From Ochrobactrum sp. CGA5 (GTDB lineage Bacteria; Pseudomonadota; Alphaproteobacteria; Rhizobiales; Rhizobiaceae): a stretch of 64,000 nucleotides of DNA. The stretch is taken from positions 1 through 64,000 of the forward strand of contig NZ_VCIG01000042.1 in NCBI RefSeq assembly GCF_006345815.1, given 5' to 3'. Below the pieces are notes generated by a model. That model was not told where the DNA came from and made no database searches. It saw only the letters and a program-made list of their open reading frames with translations. Below are positions 1 to 8,192 of the stretch, piece by piece; position 1 is the stretch's first letter, and each line of letters starts with the position of its first letter. The position numbers were made by a program, and so were the translations under genes.

Positions 1-482
1 CAGACGATCTCAAACCGTCAAAAACTCTCCCGCCAAACGCCCCGCAACCAATCTCTCAAAACCATCCGAACCATCCGGCCCTCAAGTCTCAATCTCGTCT
101 GCGCTCCGTCTCAGCGGTGCCGGGTATCTAGTCCACACCGTTCAGCATGTCAACCCGTTTTTTTGAAGAAAATCACAAACTTAATCGCCGTTCTTTTCTC
201 CACACATCAACAGAACAAAAGCCCCGTCAATGCGAAAAATCTACTCAAGCCAAGTATAAACCCAACCCTTTCAACCAACAACATGGACGCATCAACCTGC
301 CGCTAGCAGCGTCGCCGCCATCGTTGTGGCGCCATATAGACCCCACTAAACAAAACTGTCAACGACCTTTCGTAAAAAATTCAGGATTTTTCTTTCCACA
401 GCCAAGATGGTCCTTTTTAACCAGATTTCAACTGCGAAAAGATGGCGATTCGAGCGGTTGCGACGTTTCCGTGACGGTTGAC
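1..482. other. Left-edge region without a recognised gene
   Basis: No gene is recognised here. A plus-strand frame is open from base 2 to a TGA at 164-166 (54 codons, no start inside the window) and could be the tail of a gene cut by the window edge, but I recognise no family in it. The kinase frame downstream is also open from 147, but the 112 codons before its first plausible start have no family-like content. The stretch from about 150 to 420 is more A/C-rich than the genes around it. Confidence 0.3.
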
Positions 483-1379
483 ATGACAATGGAACGAACA
501 AGCATGAAGCCTATGCCTTATATTCTGGCAGTCGATGGCGGCGGCACAGGATGCCGGGCGTTGCTTGCCGACGGCAATGGCGATCCCGTAGGCCGAGGCG
601 CAAGCGGTCCCGCCAATATCGGCGCCGCCCCGGCAACGGCTCTGGATAATGTCATGCGCGCGGCGGCACTGGCAGCGCACGACGCAGGACTGGATGTCTC
701 TGTATTGAATGAGACCTGCGCCGTGCTTGGGCTCGCAGGCGCTAACTCACTTCCCGACACGGATCGCTTGGAACAGAGCTTCCCCTTCGCCAGGACGAAG
801 ATCGTTTCCGACGCTGTTACCGCCCTGCAAGGTGCGCTCGGTCCGGAAGACGGTGCTATCGTCATACTCGGCACCGGCTCTGCCTTCGTTAAAAGACAAG
901 AAAGTGTATTCGAGATAGTGGGCGGGCGCGGCTTCATGCTGAGCGACCATGCAGGCGCCGCGCGTCTTGGCCGTGAACTGCTCGAGAAGGCGCTGCTGGC
1001 TCTGGACGGCATGGCCGCGCCTACGGCACTTACCGATGCCGTGCTGGCACGGTTCGGCGGTGAACTACGCCAGATCATCACCTTCTCGCGCACGGCAACG
1101 GCCGCTGACTATGCCACCTTCGCTCCCATCGTTTTCGACTATGCGCATAACGGCGATGCGCTTGGTCTTTCGATCCTGAAACACGCCTGTTCTTATATTG
1201 CCCTTGGTCTCGATCGCCTCGGCATAGAAACGCTTGGCCGGTTCAGTCTGACGGGAGGTCTCGCCTCGTCCTATGCGACGCTGCCATTTCTGCCGCATCA
1301 TGAATGCTTTCAACCCGCGCTTGGCGATGCGTTACAGGGAGCATTGTCGCTTGCCTTGCTAGCGAACAGACGAGACTGA
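483..1379 (+). CDS. BadF/BadG/BcrA/BcrD-type ATPase, probable N-acetylglucosamine kinase
   Basis: Cytoplasmic sugar kinase of the BadF/BadG ASKHA superfamily; members of this size usually phosphorylate N-acetylglucosamine or related amino sugars. The N-terminal phosphate loop reads AVDGGGTGCRALLADG, the second phosphate motif VILGTGSAFV follows in the middle, and an adenosine-like motif (FSLTGGLA) lies near the C-terminus. The frame is open from 147, but nothing before about 483 resembles the family. ATGs at 483, 489, 504 and 513 are all possible starts, and none has a strong ribosome-binding site. It stands alone upstream of an Rrf2 gene, so the substrate cannot be set from context. Confidence 0.8.
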   Translation: MTMERTSMKPMPYILAVDGGGTGCRALLADGNGDPVGRGASGPANIGAAPATALDNVMRAAALAAHDAGLDVSVLNETCAVLGLAGANSLPDTDRLEQSFPFARTKIVSDAVTALQGALGPEDGAIVILGTGSAFVKRQESVFEIVGGRGFMLSDHAGAARLGRELLEKALLALDGMAAPTALTDAVLARFGGELRQIITFSRTATAADYATFAPIVFDYAHNGDALGLSILKHACSYIALGLDRLGIETLGRFSLTGGLASSYATLPFLPHHECFQPALGDALQGALSLALLANRRD

Positions 1380-1558
1380 CCGCCAGGGCATATCAAGACG
1401 CTGCGGCTATGAATGTGCGATGCTTTGGCCGCAAAAAGACTTGTCGCAGACCGGTTTACCCCCTAATTTCTTATATACAGGCGGTCGCAGACATTCAGCC
1501 TGATCTTGCGAAGCAACGTCAGTTCAAGCTGGCGGTGTGTTTGGTGTATTCTTTTCAT

Positions 1559-1601
1559 GCATTTCCAGACGGAAACCGGTTTCCGCTCCCAGAGGAAATG
1601 C
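1559..1601. repeat. Intergenic hairpin repeat upstream of the Rrf2 gene
   Basis: Outer arms GCATTTCC (1559-1566) and GGAAATGC (1594-1601) enclose a 16-base perfect palindrome at 1570-1585 centred on AACCGG. The layout matches other copies of a dispersed hairpin family in this window that carry AAACCGGTTTC- or AAACGG-like cores between complementary arms. It ends 14 bases before the Rrf2 start, so it could also influence translation of that gene. Confidence 0.6.
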
Positions 1602-1615
1602 CCCACAGGGGTGGC

Positions 1616-2047
1616 ATGCTGACTAAAAAAGGCAAGTATGGCCTGAAAGCCATGGTGCATCTGGCGGGCGTTACGGATGGGCAACTGGTTTCAGCCAGCG
1701 AGATCGCCGAAAAACACCATATACCGCGCAAGTTTCTCGATAATATCTTCACCGAGCTTCGCAATGCCGGTTTCGTTCTGAGCCGCAAGGGCAAAGGCGG
1801 CGGCTTCTGCCTGGCCCGTCCGGCCAACGAAATCGCCATCGGCAATATTATTCGCGCACTCGACGGCGCGCTTGCCCCCATCGCCTGCGCCAGCAAGACA
1901 GACTATCGCCCTTGCGACGATTGCGATGAGGACGAATGCGAGGTGCGCCACATGATGCTTGATGTACGCGAAGCGATAGCCAGCGTTCTGGATCATCGGA
2001 CACTGGCTGACAGCAAGGCCATAGATATGGCCTCACTGTCTGAATAG
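1616..2047 (+). CDS. Rrf2-family transcriptional regulator
   Basis: Winged-helix regulator of the Rrf2 family (IscR/NsrR/RirA relatives), 143 residues. The N-terminus (KGKYGLKAMVHLA) and the wing KGKGGGFCLARP are typical. Cysteines at 91, 100, 103 and 108 lie where iron-sulfur members carry their ligands, so sensing of iron, nitric oxide or redox state is plausible but not shown. The frame is open from 1304; the ATG at 1616 is chosen because the family motif starts there and a GGGG tract precedes it. Its stop is 3 bases from the convergent COG0523 gene. Confidence 0.88.
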   Translation: MLTKKGKYGLKAMVHLAGVTDGQLVSASEIAEKHHIPRKFLDNIFTELRNAGFVLSRKGKGGGFCLARPANEIAIGNIIRALDGALAPIACASKTDYRPCDDCDEDECEVRHMMLDVREAIASVLDHRTLADSKAIDMASLSE

Positions 2048-2050
2048 GTC

Positions 2051-3256
2051 TCAGGCGGCGGCTGCCGACCAGTTGGGGAACGGATCTTTCAGCCCCGACC
2101 AGCGCTCGGGCACGAAGTCCTCTTCCTCAAGAAGACATTGATCCAGTTCACCGACAAGCGCGTCCTCCTGCATTGGATCGACACCTATGAAAACGATTTC
2201 CTGACGCCGGTCGCCCCAAACCTTATGGAAATATGGCTCCATGGCGCGCTGCCACTCCGGTTCTTCCGGCCAGTATTGCTTCGGCACGGATGACCACCAG
2301 CGCCCTCTTTTTCCCGTGCGCACCAACGCGCCCGCCTGACTGATTTCACCGACAAAATCCGGACGGGTTGCCAGCCAGAAAAAACCTTTTGCCCGCACGA
2401 CACCCGGCCAGCCCTTGTCGATAAACGACTGGAACCTTTCTGGATCGAACGGACGCCGCGCCCGATAGACAAACGAGCGCACGCCATATTCCTCGGTCTC
2501 CGGCGTATGCGAGGCGAACCCGTGCAGCTCCTTGTACCAAAGCGGATGCTCATGCGCCTTGTTGAAGTCGAAGCGCTTTGTGTCCAGTATGGCTTCGAGC
2601 GGTACTTTGCCGAAATCCACCTCCTCAATGCGTGCATCGGGATTGAGCGAGCGTATGACCTTACAAGCCAGATCACGCTCTTCTTCAGAAGCGGTCGATA
2701 TCTTGTTCAACACAACAACGTCGGCGAACTCGATCTGTTCGACCAGAAGATCGACAAGCGTGCGCTCGTCCCCCTCCCCAAGCGACTCACCACGATCGCG
2801 CAGAAAGTCACTCGACGCATAGTCCTTCAGCAGATTGGCGGCATCCACAACCGTCACCATCGTGTCGAGCCGTGCAACATCGGAAAGACTGCTGCCCTTC
2901 TCGTCACGAAACTCGAACGTGGCGGCGACCGGCAGCGGCTCGGCTATGCCGGTCGATTCGATGAGGAGATAATCAAAGCGCCCCTGAGCAGCCAGTTGCG
3001 AAACTTCCTTCAGCAGATCATCGCGCAATGTGCAGCAGATGCAGCCATTGGTCATTTCGACCAATTGTTCATCCGTGCGGGAGAGGTTGGCGCCGCCTTC
3101 ACGAACCAGGGCAGCATCGATATTCACTTCGCTCATATCATTGACGATCACCGCGACGCGGCGGTTGTCGCGATTATTGAGCACGTGATTGAGCAGTGTT
3201 GTCTTCCCGGCCCCGAGGAAACCGGACAGGACCGTAACAGGCAGTCTCTTTCTCAT
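2051..3256 (-). CDS. COG0523 (CobW/ZigA-type) GTPase, probable zinc metallochaperone
   Basis: G3E-family P-loop GTPase of COG0523, 401 residues. It has the Walker A motif GFLGAGKTT (12-20), the hallmark metal-binding motif GCICC (71-75), and ESTGIAEP as the switch/Walker B region. The C-terminal half is the CobW C-terminal domain. The usual NKxD guanine-specificity motif reads NKIS at 184-187. Members next to Zur-controlled genes are proposed to deliver zinc under starvation, and here it follows a DUF4198 gene with a Zur-like box and lies near znuABC. The start at 3256 drops 23 non-conserved residues of the longer frame. Confidence 0.85.
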   Translation of the reverse strand: MRKRLPVTVLSGFLGAGKTTLLNHVLNNRDNRRVAVIVNDMSEVNIDAALVREGGANLSRTDEQLVEMTNGCICCTLRDDLLKEVSQLAAQGRFDYLLIESTGIAEPLPVAATFEFRDEKGSSLSDVARLDTMVTVVDAANLLKDYASSDFLRDRGESLGEGDERTLVDLLVEQIEFADVVVLNKISTASEEERDLACKVIRSLNPDARIEEVDFGKVPLEAILDTKRFDFNKAHEHPLWYKELHGFASHTPETEEYGVRSFVYRARRPFDPERFQSFIDKGWPGVVRAKGFFWLATRPDFVGEISQAGALVRTGKRGRWWSSVPKQYWPEEPEWQRAMEPYFHKVWGDRRQEIVFIGVDPMQEDALVGELDQCLLEEEDFVPERWSGLKDPFPNWSAAAA

Positions 3257-3276
3257 GACTCCGTTCCTTGCTTGGA

Positions 3277-3315
3277 GCACAACCCGAAAAGTATGAAACG
3301 GCTTTCGGGTTGCGC
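3277..3315. repeat. Intergenic hairpin repeat upstream of the COG0523 gene
   Basis: Arms CAACCCGAAA and CTTTCGGGTTG surround AGTATGAAACGG. This is the CGAAAAGTNTGAAACGG variant of the dispersed hairpin family seen across the window. A second small inverted repeat (TAGAGCG at 3331 and CGCTCTA at 3355) follows directly. Both lie in the gap between the DUF4198 gene and the COG0523 gene and would be in their joint transcript. Confidence 0.6.
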
Positions 3316-3373
3316 GTTGAAACAAACAGTTAGAGCGTCGGCCTGATTGAAACGCGCTCTAAACCGGATGCGG

Positions 3374-4108
3374 TCAATCGTGATGGTGGTGATCGAGATT
3401 GAAGGTCAGCGTGGTGAAATAGCTGAGCTTGTCAGCTTCCTTTGAATCGGACAACGGCTTGGAATAACCCGCCCCAACAACATTGAGGCCAGCGTTGCGG
3501 ATATTGATCCTGGCGATGCCCTCCGCGTCGGTCTTCACCGGTGCTGCATGGCTGTCATTGACATAATCCGCCGCAACCTCGACGCCTTCCACAGGTTTCC
3601 CGTCAAACAGGACCTGCACAGGAAGCTCATTGCCCGCCTTCAATATTGTCGGATCCATCAACGGAACGATTTCGAAAGGCATGCCTTGGGGCTCTGGTTT
3701 TTTGCGCAGATGGTCCAGAATCGCGACGGCAAACTTCTGGCTCTGGCTGGACTGCCTTGCGCCCGGAACTTCCGATTTCGGCTTGTTGACCCATTTGCCG
3801 TCAGGACCCTCAGCCCAGAAGCCATTGTCGAACGTGCCGCTGACCACGACTGCGTCCTTGGGTACGCGCAGCAGAGCATGATCTTCCTTTCGCACGATCT
3901 CGACGGCGACCTCCTTGCCGTCTACGTTCTTCGCCTTCACCGTCTTCAGCTTCTGCGGATCATAGGCTTCATCGCTTGCACCATGGCCATAAACGACAGC
4001 CTGTATTCCGTGGCGCTCGGCAATCCAGATACCGTGCGCACCCGCAATTGCGGGAGCAAGAAACGACAAAACGGCACTGGCGTGAAGCGCCTTCAAAAAG
4101 CTCGCCAT
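3374..4108 (-). CDS. DUF4198 family periplasmic protein (NikM-like), likely metal-related
   Basis: Exported protein of 244 residues in the DUF4198 family, members of which include periplasmic components of cobalt/nickel uptake systems. Signs seen are a signal peptide (about 1-24, ending AIAGA before HGIWIAERHG), a beta-rich middle, and a C-terminal LDHHHHD tail that could bind metal. The ATG at 4108 has AAGGAG just upstream; the frame is open to 4186 but without signal-peptide character there. A Zur-like palindrome lies 12 bases before the start, so it is probably expressed with the downstream COG0523 gene under zinc starvation. The transported or bound metal is inferred only from context. 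Confidence 0.75.
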   Translation of the reverse strand: MASFLKALHASAVLSFLAPAIAGAHGIWIAERHGIQAVVYGHGASDEAYDPQKLKTVKAKNVDGKEVAVEIVRKEDHALLRVPKDAVVVSGTFDNGFWAEGPDGKWVNKPKSEVPGARQSSQSQKFAVAILDHLRKKPEPQGMPFEIVPLMDPTILKAGNELPVQVLFDGKPVEGVEVAADYVNDSHAAPVKTDAEGIARINIRNAGLNVVGAGYSKPLSDSKEADKLSYFTTLTFNLDHHHHD

Positions 4109-4120
4109 CCTCTTCTCCTT

Positions 4121-4138
4121 TAATGTTATATCATTGCA
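4121..4138 (-). promoter_or_regulatory. Candidate Zur box upstream of the DUF4198 gene
   Basis: TAATGTTATATCATTGCA is close to the alphaproteobacterial Zur palindrome (TAATGTTATAACATTA type), differing at about two positions. It sits between the ribosome-binding site of the DUF4198 gene and the region upstream, in a locus that encodes zur and znuABC. Confidence 0.6.
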
Positions 4139-4239
4139 GATATTGCGGTGAAAATAGGCGGTCAGAGCCGCCCATGAGCGTATCAAAATGAAAGAATCGG
4201 ATTCCGGTCCGTTTCAATCAAATCAGGATCATTTCAAAG

Positions 4240-4270
4240 TGCCGGGCTGTCGGTACAATACAGCCCGGCA
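4240..4270 (-). terminator. Stem-loop downstream of znuA
   Basis: Perfect 11-base arms TGCCGGGCTGT (4240-4250) and ACAGCCCGGCA (4260-4270) with a 9-base loop. Read on the minus strand it lies 58 bases after the znuA stop and is followed by a weak T-containing tract, so it probably ends the znuA transcript and isolates it from the DUF4198 promoter. Confidence 0.6.
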
Positions 4271-4328
4271 CATTGCAGCCGCCTTCTGGGATGCGTTGGC
4301 ACCCAGCAAACGACGGCGGCCGCCGCCG

Positions 4329-5348
4329 CTATTTCGACAGACAGCTTTTCAGCGAATCCGCCAGATTTCGGATAAGTTGCGGATAAAGATCAGGACCATC
4401 CTTCAATTCCGCGCCCAGAGGATCGAGAACACCGGTTTTGGCGTCCGTCCCGTCGATAACTGTATTCACAAGCTTCGGCTCGAACTGCGGCTCGGAAAAC
4501 ACGCAGGTTGCGCCAAGCGATTTGATCTTCTCGTGGATTTCCTTGATGCGCGCAGCGCCCGGTGCCTTTTCGGGGCTGACCGTGATCGATCCAGCCGCCG
4601 TCACACCGAAGCGATTTTCAAAATACTGGTAGGCGTCGTGGAAGACGATAAACGGCTTGCCCTTCACCGGCTCCAGTTCGCTGGCGATTTCCTTGGTCAG
4701 CGCGTCGATCTTCTCGCCATAGTTCTTGGCATTCTTTTCATATTGCGCGGCGTGTTTCGGGTCGCTTTCGCTCAGCGTCTTCGCAATATCCGCGGCCAGA
4801 ACCTTGCCGTTCTGTGGGTCTAGCCAAAAATGCAGATCATATTCACCGTCACCATGGTGATGGTTATGCCCGTCTTCCGAAGCTTCGGTGGCGTGATCGT
4901 GGCCCTTCTTGTCATCATCCCCATGATCATGACCCTCGGCACCATGGTCGTGACCTTCATGTCCGTGGTCATGCGCTTCAAACGGGCCGCCTTCGCGGAA
5001 CTTCAGCTTGGTCAGTCCGTCTGCCTCACCAAGCGCGACAATCTTCGCGCCATCGCCAAGCGTATCGATAGGCTTGTCAAGGAAGGTTTCCATGGACGGA
5101 CCAGCCCAGAAAATCACCTTGGCATGTTCGATTGCTTCCGCATCAGAGGGCTTCAGGCTGTAGACATGTTCAGAACCAGCCCCCTGAACGATCAGTTTCG
5201 GCTCACCCACGCCCTGCATGACTGCGGAAACGATGGAATGGAGGGGCTTGATCGACACCACGACGCCGTCGCGTTCTGCGGCAAGCGAGACATTTGCCGT
5301 ACCGGCCAGAAATGCTGAGGCGAGGAGAAGGGAGCGGAGATGTTTCAT
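4329..5348 (-). CDS. znuA: Zinc ABC transporter periplasmic binding protein ZnuA
   Basis: High-affinity zinc-binding protein that hands zinc to the ZnuBC importer. It has a signal peptide (1-23), the first ligand region IKPLHSIV (H37), a long histidine/aspartate-rich loop at about 126-165 typical of ZnuA, a ligand-type histidine in DLHFWLDP (H173), and a further one in VFHDAYQYF. Length (339) fits the family. It is divergent from znuC-znuB-zur, with two Zur-like palindromes in the shared promoter region, so repression by Zur when zinc is plentiful is expected. Confidence 0.95.
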   Translation of the reverse strand: MKHLRSLLLASAFLAGTANVSLAAERDGVVVSIKPLHSIVSAVMQGVGEPKLIVQGAGSEHVYSLKPSDAEAIEHAKVIFWAGPSMETFLDKPIDTLGDGAKIVALGEADGLTKLKFREGGPFEAHDHGHEGHDHGAEGHDHGDDDKKGHDHATEASEDGHNHHHGDGEYDLHFWLDPQNGKVLAADIAKTLSESDPKHAAQYEKNAKNYGEKIDALTKEIASELEPVKGKPFIVFHDAYQYFENRFGVTAAGSITVSPEKAPGAARIKEIHEKIKSLGATCVFSEPQFEPKLVNTVIDGTDAKTGVLDPLGAELKDGPDLYPQLIRNLADSLKSCLSK

Positions 5349-5391
5349 AGTCTCTCTCTTGTACGATTGGAGAAGGGCACCATATTCAATT

Positions 5392-5434
5392 GATATGTTA
5401 TTTTATTACGTAAGTTGCGTTATGCTATAACGTC
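5392..5434. promoter_or_regulatory. Two candidate Zur boxes in the znuA/znuC divergent promoter
   Basis: Box 1 (5392-5409) GATATGTTATTTTATTAC resembles the GTAATGTTATAACATTAC type. Box 2 (5418-5432) is CGTTATGCTATAACG, a perfect palindrome apart from its 3-base centre, and it fits the GTTATANTATAAC core known for Zur. The two sit side by side between the divergent starts at 5348 and 5493, suggesting one box per promoter. Confidence 0.65.
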
Positions 5435-5492
5435 TGCCATAAGGTGAGGCAACCCCCATTCTGGAAAAATCACAGCGGCGGATGATCCGTGT

Positions 5493-6407
5493 GTGGGACA
5501 AGAACATACAGGCAGTGAAAGCCCCAAACAGATGAGCAGGAAGACCGCCCTCCCCGCCGAAAAGGCGCGGGAAACATTGATCGAACTGAAAGATGCTGGC
5601 GTCTATCGCGACGGGCGCTGGCTTGTGCGCAATGTCGACCTTGGAGTGGAACGCGGGGAGATCGTTACCCTGATCGGTCCGAATGGCGCGGGCAAGAGCA
5701 CCGCCGCCAAAATGGCGCTGCGCATCCTGAAGCCCGACGAAGGCAGCGTGATCCATGCGCGAGGCCTGCGCATCGGCTATGTGCCGCAGAAGATCAATAT
5801 CGACCGTACGCTGCCGCTTTCGGTTGAGCGCCTGATGACCCTGACAGGACCTCTGTCGCGCAAGGATATTGAGACGGCATTGGAAGTAGTGGGCATCCCA
5901 CACCTTGCAAAGGCCGAGATTGCCAACCTGTCGGGCGGAGAATTCCAGCGGGCGCTGATGGCGCGCGCGCTTGCTCGCAAACCGGACCTTATGGTGCTGG
6001 ATGAACCAGTGCAGGGCGTCGACTTCTCCGGCGAAGCCGCTCTCTACGAACTGATCGCGAAGCTGCGCGACGATACAGGCTGCGGCGTGCTCTTGATTTC
6101 GCACGACCTGCATCTCGTCATGGCGGCGACCGACCGCGTCATCTGCCTCAACGGTCATGTATGCTGTAGCGGGACGCCGCGCGATGTGACGGCAAGTCCT
6201 GAATATATGAGGCTTTTCGGCAGCCGGGCCGTCGGGCCTCTTGCCGTTTATGAGCATCGCCATGATCACACGCATCTGCCCGACGGGCGCGTGCTGCATG
6301 CCGACGGTTCCGTAACGGATCACTGCCACGCCGATGATGGCCATCATCATGAGCATGAACATGAACACGAACTCCATCATCACGAAGGGAGCGCGCCGCG
6401 TGCTTGA
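5493..6407 (+). CDS. znuC: Zinc ABC transporter ATP-binding protein ZnuC
   Basis: ATPase of the zinc importer. Walker A is GPNGAGKST (62-70), the signature is LSGGEFQRA, Walker B is LMVLDEP, and the switch histidine is in LLISHDLH. The C-terminus ends in a histidine/glutamate-rich tail (HHHEHEHEHELHHH), which many Brucella/rhizobial ZnuC proteins carry and which may bind zinc. The frame begins with GTG at 5493; ATG at 5532 (MSRKTALP) is an equally plausible start and would remove 13 residues. Neither has a strong ribosome-binding site. The last codons overlap the start of znuB. Confidence 0.94.
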   Translation: MGQEHTGSESPKQMSRKTALPAEKARETLIELKDAGVYRDGRWLVRNVDLGVERGEIVTLIGPNGAGKSTAAKMALRILKPDEGSVIHARGLRIGYVPQKINIDRTLPLSVERLMTLTGPLSRKDIETALEVVGIPHLAKAEIANLSGGEFQRALMARALARKPDLMVLDEPVQGVDFSGEAALYELIAKLRDDTGCGVLLISHDLHLVMAATDRVICLNGHVCCSGTPRDVTASPEYMRLFGSRAVGPLAVYEHRHDHTHLPDGRVLHADGSVTDHCHADDGHHHEHEHEHELHHHEGSAPRA

Positions 6408-7221
6408 CGATTTTTTCACTCGCGCCATCATCGCCGGTGTCGGACTGGCGCTAACGACAGGACCGCTCGGCTGCTTTATTGTCTGGCGGCGCATGGCCTA
6501 TTTCGGCGACACCATGGCGCATTCCGCCCTGCTTGGCGTGGCGCTGGCGCTTGTTTTCGACATCAATCTGATGATCGGCGTGTTTGCCGTCGCCGTGGCG
6601 ATTTCCGCCATTCTGCTGCTTTTGCAGCGTCGGCATACATTGTCGGCGGATTCGCTCCTCGGCATCCTGTCCCATGCCACGCTGTCGCTTGGTCTCGTCC
6701 TCATCGCCTTCATGACATGGGTGCGTGTCGACCTGATGTCGTTTCTGTTCGGCGATATTCTGGCCGTCTCGCGGATGGACATCGCCTTCATCTATGGCGG
6801 CGGCTTGCTTGTGCTCGCCGTTCTGGCCTGGCTATGGCGCCCTTTCCTCGCTGCCACTGTCAGCGAGGATATTGCCCGCGCCGAAGGCATGAGCCCGGCA
6901 GTGTCCCGCATTGTTTTCATGCTGCTGCTTGCCATTGTCATCGCAATTGCGATGAAGATCGTCGGTATTCTATTGATTACATCGCTGCTGATCATTCCGG
7001 CAGCGACAGCACGCCGCTTTTCCTCCACACCCGAGCAAATGGCCATTCTAGCCTCGCTGATCGGGGCCGCCGGGGTCATAGGCGGACTTTATGGTTCCAT
7101 TCATTTCGACACGCCCTCCGGTCCATCGATTGTGGTCGCGGCGCTTGCCATTTTCATTCTGAGCCTGCTACCCCTACATAAAAGGGAACAGGCATCACCG
7201 AAACGGATCGCTGGACAATGA
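6400..7221 (+). CDS. znuB: Zinc ABC transporter permease ZnuB
   Basis: Inner-membrane permease of the ABC-3 family, with about eight hydrophobic segments from FTRAIIAGVGLAL onward and the family stretch RRMAYFGDTMAHSALLG. The open frame begins at 6334 inside znuC, but those 22 residues lie over the znuC histidine tail and lack family character. GTG at 6400 gives the usual LDDFFTRAI start and an 8-base overlap with znuC, implying translational coupling. Its stop overlaps the zur start as ATGA. Confidence 0.93.
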   Translation: MLDDFFTRAIIAGVGLALTTGPLGCFIVWRRMAYFGDTMAHSALLGVALALVFDINLMIGVFAVAVAISAILLLLQRRHTLSADSLLGILSHATLSLGLVLIAFMTWVRVDLMSFLFGDILAVSRMDIAFIYGGGLLVLAVLAWLWRPFLAATVSEDIARAEGMSPAVSRIVFMLLLAIVIAIAMKIVGILLITSLLIIPAATARRFSSTPEQMAILASLIGAAGVIGGLYGSIHFDTPSGPSIVVAALAIFILSLLPLHKREQASPKRIAGQ

Positions 7222-7631
7222 GCACCCATCATCATCACGCCTCTCAGGAGCTGACCCGCAATCAGACACTGGTTTTTGACGTCTTGTCCAAGGCTGAAGG
7301 ACCGCTCAGCGCCTATACGATCCTCGACCAGTTGCGCGACGACGGTTTCCGCGCCCCGCTGCAGGTCTATCGCGCACTGGAAAAACTGCTCGACTACGGC
7401 CTCATTCATCGCCTCGAAAGCCTCAACGCCTTCGTTGCCTGCGCCCACCCGCAATGCCATCAGCAAGGGCTCGTGGCTTTCGCGATTTGCGAAAAATGCG
7501 GTCAGGTGACGGAATTCTCAGACGCAGCGATAGAGAATCTCGTCGGCGCATGGAGCCTTCAGAACGGTTTCAAATCGCGCAAGACGACACTGGAGCTGCG
7601 CGGCACCTGCGAAGCCTGCGGCGAGCACTAG
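7218..7631 (+). CDS. zur: Zinc uptake regulator Zur (Fur family)
   Basis: Fur-family repressor that uses zinc as co-repressor, 137 residues. It has an N-terminal winged helix (about 10-70, with the recognition region APLQVYRALEKLLDYG), and the structural-zinc pairs CEKC (91-94) and CEAC (131-134). C75, H77 and C80 may form part of the sensing site. An MSTHHHH start adds a short histidine run. It overlaps znuB by 4 bases and probably represses its own operon through the boxes upstream of znuC. Confidence 0.93.
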   Translation: MSTHHHHASQELTRNQTLVFDVLSKAEGPLSAYTILDQLRDDGFRAPLQVYRALEKLLDYGLIHRLESLNAFVACAHPQCHQQGLVAFAICEKCGQVTEFSDAAIENLVGAWSLQNGFKSRKTTLELRGTCEACGEH

Positions 7632-7856
7632 AGTCGCACACCCAAAGTGGGAAACGCCTTCGCGGGAAAAAGATCATGCTCAAACAGACCACAACCTGTT
7701 CAAGGTAACCATGTCCGAAGGGTCCCCGGTTAAAAAGTAACGCATCCGCAATCGAAACCTGCTAGATTAGTCTAGGGAAACTGCGCATCGTGCTTTCTGA
7801 AAATCGTTTCCGATTTTCACGCCGATGCAGTGGGGAATAGCAGGTAAGATTTTGAT
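7632..7856. repeat. Intergenic region with dispersed hairpin repeat between zur and the PilZ gene
   Basis: The segment 7783-7828 has arms GCATC and GATGC around the inner pair GAAAATCG/CGATTTTC, another copy of the window's hairpin family. The part next to the zur stop (7632-7681) looks like a degraded copy. A short palindrome CTAGATTAGTCTAG lies at 7762-7775 and may belong to the PilZ gene's promoter. No gene is seen. Confidence 0.5.
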
Positions 7857-8192
7857 ATGGCACGTGTTAAGCCATCGCATGAACGTCGCAGAGAAGAGAG
7901 GCAGCGTACGAGGCTGCGCTCTGGTAAGATTGTGGGCCTCGACGGACGGTTTATCATTGAATGCCAGTTCAGCGATATCGCACCCCACGGCGCCAAGCTC
8001 CGAACTGTTGAAGTACCGACCCTGCCGGAGCGCTTCTGGCTGTTCGATGATTATTACGCCCGCGCGCTTCTGGCCCGGGTTGCCTGGCGCAATGGTCGCG
8101 AAATGGGTGTGGAACTTGTGTCTGACCCGGCGGTCACACCACTGGACGAAGAGCGTCTCGCCCAGCTTTCAGGCAAATATTATTCGCTGTGA
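7857..8192 (+). CDS. PilZ-domain protein
   Basis: Small 111-residue protein that is essentially one PilZ domain, the usual cyclic-di-GMP receptor fold. An arginine-rich N-terminus supplies the RxxxR element (R11/R15/R19). The second motif, normally (D/N)xSxxG, reads D40-I-A42-P-H-G45, so the serine is replaced by alanine, and ligand binding may be altered. Its last 13 bases overlap the 3' end of the convergent FliL-like gene that starts the flagellar cluster, which hints at a motility link but does not prove one. Confidence 0.75.
   Translation: MARVKPSHERRREERQRTRLRSGKIVGLDGRFIIECQFSDIAPHGAKLRTVEVPTLPERFWLFDDYYARALLARVAWRNGREMGVELVSDPAVTPLDEERLAQLSGKYYSL

Noticed and set aside
147-482. N-terminal extension of the sugar kinase by 112 residues
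   Set aside because: The extension has no homology-like content; the kinase family starts at the AVDGGGTG loop shortly after 483.
1570-1585. Perfect 16-base palindrome read as an Rrf2 operator
   Set aside because: It lies inside a longer hairpin (1559-1601) that matches the dispersed repeat family, so repeat origin explains it; an operator role is not excluded but not supported.
2507-3346. 279-codon plus-strand open frame opposite the COG0523 gene
   Set aside because: The opposite strand carries Walker A and GCICC motifs in frame; this frame has no family features.
6334-6399. ZnuB start at 6334
   Set aside because: These codons lie over the histidine-rich tail of znuC and lack membrane-protein character; GTG at 6400 gives the family start.
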